64,000 nt of DNA, from contig OY755240.1 in the NCBI GenBank assembly GCA_963576725.1, positions 37,102,629 through 37,166,628 on the forward strand, in the 5' to 3' direction. This DNA comes from Azorinus chamasolen. Its lineage: Eukaryota; Mollusca; Bivalvia; Cardiida; Solecurtidae. Under the pieces are notes generated by a model. It did not search any database, had not been told where the DNA came from, and was given only the letters and a program-made list of their open reading frames with translations. Numbering within the stretch: the first letter of the stretch is position 1; every line of letters starts with the position of its first letter. Made by a program: the position numbers and the translations under genes. This document shows positions 9,849-20,440 of the stretch, one piece after another.

Positions 9849-11952
9849 CATACCCGATGATGTTGGACGAACTCAGAACCCAGATCGTTCGAATTAGAGG
9901 TATTACCGAACGTGCTCAAGTTCAACTTGCTTCGGACAAACTCTCCAACACTAAACCCCTGACAGATACACTAGGAGAAATAAAAATGTACTTAGAAACG
10001 TTAATAGCACACATTATGAACTACTTGACGATTTTCGTTCCCTAACCTACTTCGCCCCTAATAGAGACAAACGCTCCTTGCTCCCCTTGGGCGGGATATT
10101 TAAATTTCTTATTGGCACAGCCGATAGCCATGACATTGATGCGGTCAGCCGACATGTTAATCAATTGGAAAATTCACAAAAACAAGTACTCCACATCTTG
10201 GAACATAACCTCTCTCACAAACACTACCCGTCTTGAAGTCTCCCAAAACCGGGATACGATAAATAAAATTCTTACCTTACTTGTGGGCCTTCAACAGAAA
10301 ATTGATGCTCAAGTCCATCGATTAGAGAGACAAATCCTACAACTAACATCCTTCCACGAATTAATAAATTATATCCACACTATGATTGCTGATATCCAAA
10401 CGTTATATAGCCGAGCACGATTGTACCTTCTAGATTTTGAAATCAAATTAAATTCCTTGGCTAAGCAAACTGTATCCCCTTCTGTGGTCCAATCACACAA
10501 ACTTTATGATTTGTTAACTCAAATTCAAAAGCAACTCCCAGACGGTGTCACGAATCACCGAATCGGACCGGATCTGACCGAATTGGACCCAACATTTACC
10601 GAATCGGACCTAATAATTACCGAATCGGACCTGATATTTATAGAATCGGACATGGTAGTTACAGAATCTGACCTCTATCTGACAATTTACCAGAAGGATA
10701 CGTATTTCCGGTCAAACGTAATGCGTTGTGGTCATACTACGGTTCACTGCGCCCGACTTCCCTAATGAATTCATGCAATTGCCCCTAACGCCTGTCAATG
10801 AGATATTTTCGCTGATTCAAGCAATTCCCGTACCTTATAATAATGAGTCAGCTATTATTAAGCTGACGTCTGGATCCGGTACATTAACCGCTGCTGTTGA
10901 GTTAGAAACTAACCATTTCCTAATAAATGATAAAACGTCACACTACGTCATGTTAACTGAATTCGAAGCAAAAAGTTGCCTGGCAGAAAAAATGCCATTT
11001 TGTGAAATTGGGAAGGGAATTTTATCAACTTATAACTCGGACATTTGTGTCGTTAGATCTTATTTAAGTCATCACTACCCTCAGGCGCTTCCTTGTAGAA
11101 CAATAGTCAAGCCAAATCAACTCTTACCCAGTGCGACTTCTCTCGCTCGAAACAGATGGCTACTGATTACAGAGTCTGTCATTCCATTTACTGTTACTTG
11201 CTTAAACGGAACGCGCTCTCAATTAGTCGTCAGACTAATGATCAAGATCATAACCCTGCCTCAATTATGTCAAGCATATAGCTCTAATTTATCCTTACCT
11301 ATGTTTTTCGAGTCTAATACAACAACTAATTTAGTCTCGGGCTATGATCTGGAGCCGATCAAACATTGAAAATTATACGTTATCGGAAATTTGGCAACCA
11401 TTTCATAAACAATTCCAGAATACAACAGCTGTTGCTATTCCTAAAACTCTGCAAAAGATGAAACAATTTACTCTCAATGAGCTGATAGATCAAGTTAAAT
11501 TTATGTCTTCTACAAGTACGGGTTTTGAGATTTTACCTATTCTGGGAAATAAATGGGTTATAGGGGGGATTATTATAGGCATATTAGTAATTATAGCCGT
11601 ATTAGTAATTGCCTGTCGCAAAAAATTAATAGCCTGTGCGAGACGAGTAAATAGTCAGAAAATGCGATCTGGATCCAGTTATGCAGATGTTAAGTTCACC
11701 CAAGCCAGGTCACACCCGGAAACACGACAAATGGTCAACGAATGTAGCCGTCAGACATACGCTACCGGAAGTTTTCCGTCGGCGCCTCAGAACGTATACC
11801 ATGCAGACAAGACTCAACTGATTTACCCCACCATTTTAACGCATCCTAGCGATCCGGATCATGAGAAATTGATCGAACCACGTCAAAGCTACGACAGGAA
11901 AAGTCAGAGTAACGTCACAAATTATCACCCGTTTCCGGATTCTCCTATATAA
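9849..11952 (+). pseudogene. Decayed envelope-like gene of an LTR retroelement (baculovirus-F/errantivirus type)
   Basis: An env-like coding region spread over four frame segments: about 9857-10045, 10060-10210, 10210-10765 and 10728-11369, with the last part at 11344-11952. A furin-type cleavage motif (RDKR, 10063-10074) is followed directly by a glycine-rich hydrophobic stretch, placed as in class I fusion proteins of the baculovirus F/insect errantivirus Env group. A long helical, heptad-like region follows (about 10215-10560), then a cysteine-bearing ectodomain (10728-11369). A single transmembrane segment lies at about 11554-11625, followed by RKK and a ~100-residue cytoplasmic tail. Reading-frame changes fall near 10020-10055, 10205-10215, 10690-10740 and 11355-11375, so no intact product can be made from this copy. 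No gag or pol is present upstream; the 8437-9848 element abuts it. Confidence 0.65.
10560..10684 (+). repeat. 21-bp minisatellite inside the env-like pseudogene (7-residue TESDLII-type repeat)
   Basis: Units begin at about 10560, 10580, 10601, 10622, 10643 and 10664 with GAATCGGACC or a variant. The 21-bp period keeps the frame and encodes six acidic-hydrophobic heptads between the helical region and the ectodomain. Confidence 0.85.
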
Positions 11953-12021
11953 ATAAACTGACAAATACCTAATGACTGTTCGAATCTGAACAACCATTCG
12001 CTACTCAAAATTATTACGGAC

Positions 12022-12429
12022 TTGCCACTCAAATCTTCTATCATGAATACCCAGAACTTTGAGGAATTATGGATGGAAGAGTGTTCCATCTGCGTTAATT
12101 ATGCGGAGGTAGCCGTGTATGCGGTGAACGAGTGTTCGTGTAGATATTCGGTGTGTATGGACTGTTTTTCACGCTGTACCGCAACATCCGAGACGGGACA
12201 ACTTGTAAACAGTTGTCCATTTTGTAGATACGAACAGCCCGCTGTACCTGTGCCGAGTTTTGCGCCTACGAGATCCCCCCGAGAACTGTTGGCTAGGCGA
12301 GCCCGGCGTAATTGGAACCGCTGGTACAGGGAACTCGGTTACGCCGGATATTATGGAACCATTCTTACCGTCCCCGAGGTTCAACATGGATCCGGTACAC
12401 GAAATATTACATACGGGACGATTCAGTGA
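12022..12429 (+). CDS. RING-type zinc finger protein of an LTR retroelement
   Basis: An uninterrupted 135-codon ORF. A second Met (residue 8, at 12043) also precedes the zinc finger. The cysteines are C-x2-C (CSIC), C-x-C (CSC), C-x4-C-x2-C (through CMDC) and a final CPFC, with spacing like a RING finger. A cysteine replaces the usual histidine at the fourth ligand, so it is an all-Cys variant. The C-terminal half is arginine-rich (RRARRNWNRWYREL) and then Gly/Tyr-rich. RING domains typically act as E3 ubiquitin ligases through an E2 partner; that role is inferred here. It lies 70 bp after the env-like pseudogene, on the same strand, and 554 bp before the 3' LTR, which is an accessory-gene position. 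It is intact while env is broken. Confidence 0.65.
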   Translation: MPLKSSIMNTQNFEELWMEECSICVNYAEVAVYAVNECSCRYSVCMDCFSRCTATSETGQLVNSCPFCRYEQPAVPVPSFAPTRSPRELLARRARRNWNRWYRELGYAGYYGTILTVPEVQHGSGTRNITYGTIQ

Positions 12430-12982
12430 TTTAGATCAGGCCGGAGTGTGAAGATCTCTACGAAGCGAGAGTATATGTAATAAACCAGGTGGCTCGTTTT
12501 ATGCAACGAGTTGCTAGAGACTGGACTCCCGCTCCCAGAGGACGCCCCGGATAAACAGTGACAATTTTAGTGCGCGAGTGAACTAGTAACGATTCTGTGT
12601 GTGACTTAGTGACAATTATGTGTGTGCGAGTGACGAGTGATCAAGGACTATGGATTTATTAATTAGTGAACAGTTTTATTGCCTCTCTTCAATGTTTTCT
12701 TGTATATATATGAATATGATTGTCTACTATGATTATTAATTATTTTTTGTTTCTTCTTGTTTCAGAGGGTGCCGGGTTATTTTACTTTTAAATCTTATCT
12801 TTGTTTTTCAGTTGACGCCAGTTGTTCGGATGGTTGAGCCCAATAATTGTTATACTTTACCGTTTTGTTTTATATTTGTTTCAGAGTTGGCGATATAAAT
12901 AATGTTCTTATAACTGTACTCTGCGGAGAATTAGTTTACATTTATGTTTTCGTTTTTATTTTTTGAATGGGTTGGGAAGGGG
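12430..12982 (+). other. Non-coding leader to the 3' LTR, ending in a polypurine tract
   Basis: No ORF. Short GTGACGAGTGA/GTGTGTGCGAG-like repetitions occur near 12560-12640. The segment ends in GGGTTGGGAAGGGG (about 12969-12982), a polypurine tract directly before the LTR, as expected for plus-strand priming. Confidence 0.6.
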
Positions 12983-13280
12983 TGTAATATAATATGGAAG
13001 TTAGCTGCAGTTTAAAGGGTAAACCTTAATCCAGGAAGTCACCTGTTTACCAGTGTATTGACTAAGGTCAATACACGAATAAATTGGGGTTTCCTGGTTG
13101 ATCGTTTAGTATATAAACAGCTCGAATTAGGAGCTAAGGAAAGATTCTAGAAGTCAGAGAGAGACACTGCTAGCTTCCATATAGCTCCATAAAGACTCTG
13201 AATAAAAGTTGATCAGAAAACTGAGGCGTTGTTGTACTTCGACTATATCTCACTGTTATGTATATTCTAATATCATAACA
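12983..13280 (+). mobile_element. 3' LTR of the env/RING-bearing retroelement
   Basis: Begins TGTAATATAA immediately after the polypurine tract and ends TATCATAACA, so it has TG...CA (TGT...ACA) ends and is about 298 bp long. It holds a TATA box (TATATAA, 13110-13116) and a polyadenylation signal (AATAAA, 13201-13206). No matching 5' LTR is in the window, so the element is 5'-truncated or was split by later insertions. Confidence 0.7.
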
Positions 13281-14344
13281 CAATTGAGTATTTGAACGAC
13301 TACTTGAAATATTTAACACAAATAAACTTCCTTTGCCATAGCAATATACCCATCAGCTATAATTAAATATCAATCCAAGCCGATCGCGACTCTAAAAAAG
13401 TGTTTCCTGGTTCAAATTTAAGTATTTCCTGGTTACATAGTTCTCATATCTATATAATGTTTGGATCCAAACCAAGATATTGGATCCAAATCAAGAGGTT
13501 AAAAGTCACTACGTGACACTCGCCTCTTCCTTCATTTCAGATTTCATTGAGTTATCAATTAAATCTGATTAATACGTGTTTAGCTGTATCGCCCATGAAT
13601 ATATAATATTCCTATCGCCATGTCAGCGGTGGTTGCAGCCCAATATGAAAGGAAGATAAGCTATGGCAGCGATAATCTAACTGTAAATTACTCAAAGCCT
13701 TTGTAATACAACAGTAAATAGAAAATGTGTTATTGGTGCATCACCAAAGCGACAAAACAGAGCCCCCTTACATGAGGATGCTGCTGAATACAACGCTCTT
13801 AATTAAAAAACAGGACGAACCTGTTGACATGTGCGACTAAATTTCAGAGTGAACGCACAACCGAATTGATCTGATGTAGAATGCCTGATTAAAACAAAAA
13901 CAGACTTGCCAACTGAGTCAAAAGTAATACATTTGTATCTGAAATTGCAATGACAACCAAAGTGAAAATTGTGCCTTAAACAACCAACTCACTAACTCGC
14001 AGAAATGCGATAAAATGCAAGACAGTACGGTGAAGATAACAAATGGTGTGTTGTATACGCTCATACAGACACTTAATAAAACCAGTGAGCCTTGGTTCAA
14101 ATGCTAGGCATAACATGAATATTGGATTAACCCTTTACTCCATAAATACGTCCTTCTACGCCTTTGCAAACAAAGTAGACCCAGATCAGGGTCGAGTGGT
14201 ATTGGCAGCCATAGCCTGCTTTTGGCATGGTCCTAGAGACCCTCAAGAGGTTTCTGAATGACAATAAGTTTGAAGTCAAGTGTCACCAAATGTTTTGGAG
14301 TTTACATTGAAATCCAACTGATTTAACATATACCCTGGTCGGAC
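13281..14344. other. Intergenic, no gene seen
   Basis: AT-rich DNA. At 14169-14225 there is a worn half of the palindromic GCAAACAGAGTAGACCC family (GCAAACAAAGTAGACCC). Nothing else is recognised. Confidence 0.5.
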
Positions 14345-16450
14345 AAGATACCTTTTGTTCTTAAGTTTGTTTAAGACTTCTGAAGAGTTCTTAATAGACC
14401 AGAAGAGATTTATTCCAGAATGTTCATAAGTCTTATCACAGTAGAACCTTACATGTTCCTTTACCTTCGTTAAACAAGAAGTCAAAAGTATAGACAATTT
14501 AGTAGTTGTACATGAACTAGAATTTGCAATGAAACGCGCTTTATATGGTTTTTATGTAGTTTTGGTAACCAATACATTGTAGGAAGTTTATGTTGTGTAA
14601 TTTTAATATCGGTTCCAAGTTGTTCACACTTTTTGACATGGTCTGAAACGATGGTCTTTTCGTCAGTAGTAACTGAAATGTATGACCTGGTATTAATAAT
14701 TTCCTGCTTCAAGATATAATGTAATCGTCAAATAATAATCACATTATTCGATGCCTTATCAGCAGGAACAAAAACGTATTTTGAATGGAAATCCTGTAAC
14801 CCCTTTTTAAGATGTCTAAAAGAAATTCTAGGTTTAGGTGGAAGAAGGTGTTTATTAGAGCTATAAAAGGAAATGCGTTTATCAATAATATCAAAATTTA
14901 GTTTTTTCCAACTAGAAAGAGCATTAGACTCAACATGTTCTCTTCGACACCATTTAATACTAAAAGTTTGTAAAGCCTCCGCAATCTGAACTCGACAAGA
15001 GTTAAAATCTATCATGGATGGTATTCTATATTTGGGACCTTTATTCAAAAGAGATCGTAAACGTTTATCTTTAATTATCTCAAAATTTTCCAGTGATCAC
15101 ATGACCAGTCGGAGAATAGCAAAATTTTGAGGTGGCGCAATCTCAATTATCAGGAATATTATCATTAATATTAAGGTCGGCCACAATTTTATTATAGTTG
15201 AAAATTGTATTTCTGATGGGTTTGTTATATTTGTAGCAAATGATAGGTGGTTCTGTATTTTTAAAGTATTTAGGAATAGTGTCAATTACATTTTTGTCTC
15301 TAAAAATACTTTGGAGGTCAATAAAATCAATACCTTTATTAATAAAAGGAATTTTCAAGAAGAATCTTTGGTGTTCAGATAATTTGTCAATGTGCGGTCT
15401 GAGAACATGTAGAGTAAAGCTTTGTATCAAACTAGCCGTTCCTATGAGAGGATCTGATCTAAAAATAATTTTATCGGCTTGCTCGTCAATTTCTTTTAAT
15501 GAACATATAGATAAGGAGGAAAGTTTAGAAAGCATGGCATGTTTGCCAGAAGTTAGACGTAATGTATGTAGATCAAGAAGAGTCATTTTCAAACGAGATT
15601 TTCGTTTAATATTACCATTTTTGCGAATGCCATGTGATCGAGATTTGCGTTTTCGTATAGAAAAAAATGAAAAAATATCTATATCTGGTTCTTTTGAAAT
15701 ATTTCCAGTCTGGTAAATATTATCATTCAGTCCTAAAGGAAAAGGTGTTTGTAATTTTTTGATCCAATTTAATTCAGATATAAATCTAGCTTTCGATTTA
15801 AAGCTACTAGTAGCCTCCTTATCATATGTTATATGCTCAAGAATTTGTACTAAAACATCTTTAAAAGAATGGCCAGATTTCCGAAAGTGTTGGTATAAAA
15901 AATTGTTTAGTTTACGATTTCGACACTGATATGCATGCTCACGAAATCGAGTCTTCAAAGCACGTCCTGTTTGCCCTACGTACTGTATACCGCAACTAGG
16001 CGCGTTTCAAGTTAAAACATAAATAACGTTAGTAGTAGTACAATCAACGTCTGAGTTTATCTTGAAATTAAATGTTCTACCATTAACTGTAGATTTTATA
16101 GTGGAATTACAAGAAATGTTACTACAACATATGCACCTCTTAGCGAAGCACTTTTGGATAATCGGATACACTCTGTGTCGCTTGTATAAGGACCGTTTAC
16201 GAATAGAAGAAACATTTTGGATAACAGATTTTAAAGGTGAAAGTACAACTCTTGGTCCATTGAAAAAACATTTATTAATAGAAAGAGATGGTATGTGAAA
16301 AGATGATGCCGACTGAAGATTAAGTTGTTTTAAACGAACAAAAGGTTGAAGGGAAGAGAAATTAGAAATATTTCTGGGTACTTGTACACACGACACAGAT
16401 TGCATATTTATAGCTTTCAGTTCTATCAGAGGTATTTTAACTTTATTCAT
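14345..16450 (-). mobile_element. Naiad-type Penelope-like element A: N-terminal GIY-YIG endonuclease, then RT; UGA-rich; 3'-truncated
   Basis: Read from 16450 downward. A leader region of about 90 codons with RHRVYP comes first, then a Cys cluster (RCICC). The GIY-YIG nuclease follows (CGIQYVGQTG, with R and H catalytic-type residues after it), then a linker with KSRSHG, then the CxC-type motif and PTGHVITG. The RT start follows (KGPKYRIPS, VPADKASNN, LPTMYWLPKLHKN). GIY-YIG before RT is the permuted order of Naiad/Chlamys PLEs; canonical PLEs carry it at the C-terminus. The in-frame stops are all TGA: 16009-16007, 15145-15143 and 14730-14728. The frame is the same on both sides of 16009-16007 and of 14730-14728. 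Frameshifts occur near 15080 and 14550. Homology ends at about 14345, before the RT catalytic aspartates, so this copy is dead. Confidence 0.8.
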
Positions 16451-17554
16451 ATTGGAAAGTGATAGAGGGGCACCTGTATTGTGTTCAACAACACGTCAAT
16501 ACATTAGTGTAGCTACCAAGTGCATCAAATTGCTGGTGAACACAACACCTACCACGAGGTGCATGACATACTTATGATGATGTAAGAGGCGAATAAGAGT
16601 TGTGTATGTTACTTGCATATCCTGCAAGAGAATGATAACAACATCGATTACGTGTACGGGGAGACTTTTTACGGCCACCACACGGCACAAGCAACACTGT
16701 TGTGATAATAAAAGTACAAAAATGAGTCATGCAGGAAACACCACATACAGAACAAACAGTCGCCCGAACAGCAACACAGGGAAACAGCAAGTGACTTTGA
16801 GAGAAGTGCGAGGTTAGGACGTCCGTAAACCGGTTTAAACCCCCAGTGGTGTTTTTGCTGCTGACCGTGCCAAGGCGGTACTCTCTTTGTCACCCTTCCT
16901 TTTGTTTGCCTTGCGTCTTTGTGCTTGTGGTTTGTTCATGTTGTGGAACGTTTGTCCCTGGTTCTTGTGTCTCTTTTGGTGTTTTCTGTGTTCATTTCGT
17001 GTGTGTGTGTGTGTGCGTGCGTTTGTGTGTGTGGTTGTGTGTGTGTGTGTGTGTCATGCTGTCTATCGGTGTTTTGGTGGTGGTTGCGTCTTGCATGTGG
17101 CTTTGCCTGCTTGACTTTACTACTTTTCCATTTATAAGCACAATAGTGTTGTTTGTGCAGTGTGGCGGCGGTGAAACGTCTCCCCGTACATCCAATCAAT
17201 ATTGTTTTCTTCCTCTTGCAGGGATTGCTCTACATTCAATGTGTTTCCTCATACCTTTACACCGTACTTTGCACTTCATGGTGGCTTCCGTACTCACCGA
17301 CATATTGTGTGACTATTTTAATTTCCCTTTTAAGATGTGTGCCCTTTGCGTTTTCTCTAGTGTGACTTTACCTTATTTGTGTTTCTTCTTACTTTTTACC
17401 CATTCAATGTTTCACTATTCATTGTTTCATTCATATTCTTAGTCTTCTTTATTTTTGTCATAACCTCTGGTATGTTTTATATTATTTTACACCACTTTTC
17501 GTTACATACGTATGTCGCTTTTTACAGAAGGGTGCTACAATTACTACACAAAAT
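16451..17554. other. Divergent head-to-head 5' leaders of the two Naiad elements (inverted repeat)
   Basis: The segment just above element A (about 16455-16715) and the reverse complement of the segment above element B (about 17131-17350) are related: CCTGCAAGAG, TGTACGGGGAGAC, CGCC/GCCACAC and ACAACACT occur in the same order. The two leaders form an imperfect inverted repeat with the AC-microsatellite element (16794-17130) at its centre. Each leader carries a TTCCTCTTGCAG or TTCTCTTGCAG splice-acceptor-like motif. No protein is encoded. Confidence 0.6.
16794..17130 (+). mobile_element. Short AC-microsatellite-bearing element, copy 2
   Basis: Same element as at 7446-7764 and 18215-18543, in the opposite orientation. 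It runs from ACTTTGAGAGAAGTG to CTACTTTTCCA, with a (GT)n tract at about 17000-17052. It sits in the leader between the two Naiad elements. Hydrophobic ORFs here come from the GT repeat. Confidence 0.75.
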
Positions 17555-18675
17555 ATGAATAGTCTCCCTAAACTCAAAATTAATAACTTAAACTTACACT
17601 CTGTGTCTTCCGTTCAGATTCCTCATAACCTGGCTAATTTCCAATCACTACAGCCGTCAGTTTGTATTAAACCTCTAAAATTGTCTTCTGCTTCATCTTT
17701 TCATGTTCCCTCTTCGGCTATTAGTAACATTTTTCATAATGGACCTAAAATCGTTTTGTCTCCTTTAAAGCAATCTATCATTCGTTATGGTAAAGTCCAT
17801 CTAAATTCACATTATTTGAACAAAAGACATAGGGTGTATCCAATAATTACTAAGTGCAATAGTAAGAGGTGTATGTGTTGCAATTTCATTTCTACTAGAT
17901 CAACAATTAAATCTCTTGTTAATGGTAGAGTGTTTAGTGTGAAGATTAATTCTGATTTAGACTGAAACTCATCTAATATTATATATGTTCTTACATGAAA
18001 TGCGCCACGTTGTGGCATTCAATATGTAGGTCAGACAGGACGTTCTTTAAAAACTAGGTTTCGTGAACACAGTTACCATTGCCGGATCAAAAAAGTACGC
18101 AATTTTCTTTACCAGCATTTTCGTCATACAGGGCATTCTTTCAAATATGTTTCGGTTCAACCAGTAGAACAAATTTATTATGATTCTAAAACTACTGGTA
18201 GTTTAAAATCTAAATGGAAAAGTAGTAAAGTCAAGCAGGCAAAGCCACATGCAAGACGCAACCACCACCAAAACACCGATAGACAACATGACACACACAC
18301 ACACAACCACACACCCAAACGCACACGCACACACACGAAATGAACACAGAAAACACCAAAAGACACACAAGAACCAGGGACAAACGTTCCACAACATGAA
18401 CAAACCACAAGCACAAAGACGCAATGCAAACAAAAGGAAGGGTGACAAAGAGAGTACCGCCTTGGCACGGTCAGCAGCAAAAACACCACTGGGGGTTTAA
18501 ACCGGTTTACGGACGTCCTAACCTCACACTTCTCTCAAAGTCACCCTAGCTTTACAAATATTGTAAATAAAGGTATCCCCGCTAAAGCTCGTTTTATCAC
18601 AGAGCTAGACTGGATAAAGAAATTACAAACACCTTTTCCTTTAGGCCTTAATGATAACATTTTCCAAAGCGGCAT
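17555..18675 (+). mobile_element. Naiad-type Penelope-like element B: leader and GIY-YIG part, two in-frame UGA codons, interrupted and 3'-truncated
   Basis: The Met at 17555 opens a protein about half identical by eye to the N-terminus of element A (shared SASSFH, NGP, VLSPLK, KRHRVYPII). A Cys cluster RCMCC follows, then the GIY-YIG core (CGIQYVGQTG, about 18012-18041). Two in-frame TGA codons interrupt it, at 17963-17965 and 17996-17998, 33 bp apart. The first corresponds to a TGT cysteine codon in element A (16042-16040); the second corresponds to the TGA of A at 16009-16007. Coding runs to 18214, is split by the AC-microsatellite insertion, and resumes at 18582 (AKARFITELDWIKK...) up to about 18675, where a Ty3/gypsy fragment takes over. 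RT is absent. Confidence 0.78.
18215..18581 (-). mobile_element. Short AC-microsatellite-bearing element, copy 3, inserted in Naiad B
   Basis: The recognised element covers 18215-18543 and is followed by an AT-rich tail to 18581. CTAAA precedes (18210-18214) and follows (18582-18586) the insertion. The Naiad reading frame, compared with element A, continues directly across the gap (...SLKSK then ARFITELDW), so this is a true insertion with a 5-bp target duplication. Confidence 0.75.
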
Positions 18676-18697
18676 ATTGCATAGCCTTAGGTGAACA

Positions 18698-20440
18698 TTG
18701 TCTGCTGTCCATAATACCTTTGCTACAATAATTGAACATGTTGATGGGCCGACAGACTGGGTCTCGCCTATCGTTGTAGCACCAAACCCCAAAAGCAAAA
18801 CAAACGAAGTACGTATATGCGTAGACATGCGACTTCCAAATCAGGCAATCAAACGCACGCGTCACATAATACCCACAATAGATGACATGATCCTGGATCT
18901 GAACGGTGCCAAAGTGTTTAGCAAGTTAGATCTTAATCAAGGATATCATCAGCTGGAATTATCAGAATCGTCTCGAAATGTGACAACGTTTACGACACAC
19001 CTAGGATTACGACGCTACAAACATCTCAACTTTGGCATTACCTGTGCAAGCGAGCTGTTCCAAAATGCCTTACGTACAGCTTTGGAAGGACTTGAGGGAG
19101 TTCGAAACATTTGTGACGACATAATAGTATTCGCATGTACACAGAAGGAGCACGACGAGAGACTTGATGCAACTCTACAAAGGCTCCAAGACAAACATTT
19201 GACACTAAACAAAACAAAGTGTGAATTCAACAAACGACAGTTAGAATTCTACGGTTATGTGTTTGGAGAAAACGGCATGTCGCCTGATCCAAAGAAATGT
19301 GAAACAATCAAATCTACTCCACCGCCAACAAACGTATCGGAAGTTAGAAGCTTCCTGGCGATGACGAACTATGTTTCAAGGTTCATACCAAATTACTCAA
19401 CAATTACAGAACCGTTGCGCAATCTGACACGCAAAAACACCAAATGGAAATGGAATGCTGAAGAGCAAAACGCATTTGAATTGTTGAAATCAAGGCTGAG
19501 TTATGACCAGTTATGACCTATTTTGACCCCAAGAAAGAGACACAGATAATAGTAGACGCAAGCCCTGTGGGAATTGCAGCAATTATGCTAAAGGATGGAA
19601 AAGTCGTCTGCTTTGCATGCAAATCGCTGACCGACGTAGAAAAGCGCTACTCGCAGACAGAAAGAGAAAGCCTTGCACTTATATGGGCAATTGAACACTG
19701 GCACATTTACTTGTTTGAACATAAGTTTGTGTTAATCACAGATGCAAAAGCACTGGAAAGCATCTACAGCAATCCGAAATCAAAACCCCCTGCACGACTA
19801 GAACATTGGAGAATGAGACTTCAAGCGTATGACTTCAAGGTCATATACAAGCCAGGTGAGACAAACATGTCGGATTACCTAAGTAGACATCCACATCTTA
19901 CCAAAACGCACACGTGTCATTCATCGAAAATTGCAGAGGAATACCTGTCATTTATTGTACACCACAACGTTCCTAAAGCAATGACTCTGGACGAAATTGC
20001 TCGTGAAACGTCCAAGGACACTGACCTACAAACAGCAATTTCGAATGTAAAAAACGACACATGGAATAAGTCATACAAATCAAACAGCACACTTGATACA
20101 TTCACGCGCTGCAGAAATGACCTAACAGTTGCTACTGTAGATCAAGGTGAAGTGTTACTTCATGAATCCAAACTGGTTATACCCAAATCGCTGCAGAAGA
20201 AAGTTATTTCGATCGCACACGAAGGTCACCAGGGAATAGTTCGAACCAAACAACTGCTTCGAGAAAAAGTATATTTTCCAGGAATCGACAAACTGGTAGA
20301 AGACACATGCAAAAGTTGCATACCCTGCTTAGTTTCAGTCAACAAAAACGTACCAGAGCCTCTTAGGATGAGTGTAATGCCAGAAAACGTGTTTGATGAA
20401 GTTAGTTTGGACTTGTGCGGACCTTTTCCTGATGGACCGA
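18698..20440 (+). pseudogene. Ty3/gypsy retrotransposon pol fragment (RT, RNase H, integrase N-terminus)
   Basis: The RT domain covers about 18735-19300: WVSPIV, a KLDLNQGYHQ palm motif, and catalytic ICDD in place of the common YLDD. The RNase H domain covers 19513-19900, with IIVDASPVG, an ERE motif and ITDAKAL. The connection domain ends in SDYLSRHP. The integrase HHCC zinc-binding module follows at about 20215-20335 (HEGHQG... CKSCIPC), with the first core aspartate (SLDLCGPF) just before the break. One frameshift lies at about 19500-19513, where a GTTATGACC-like sequence is doubled. Gag, protease, the rest of integrase and both LTRs are missing. The 5' edge abuts Naiad B, and the 3' edge runs straight into a 135-bp tandem repeat. 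Degraded, non-functional. Confidence 0.88.

Noticed and set aside
15240..15716. 158-codon plus-strand ORF
   Set aside because: It is the antisense of the Naiad A coding region, which has clear GIY-YIG/RT motifs on the minus strand.
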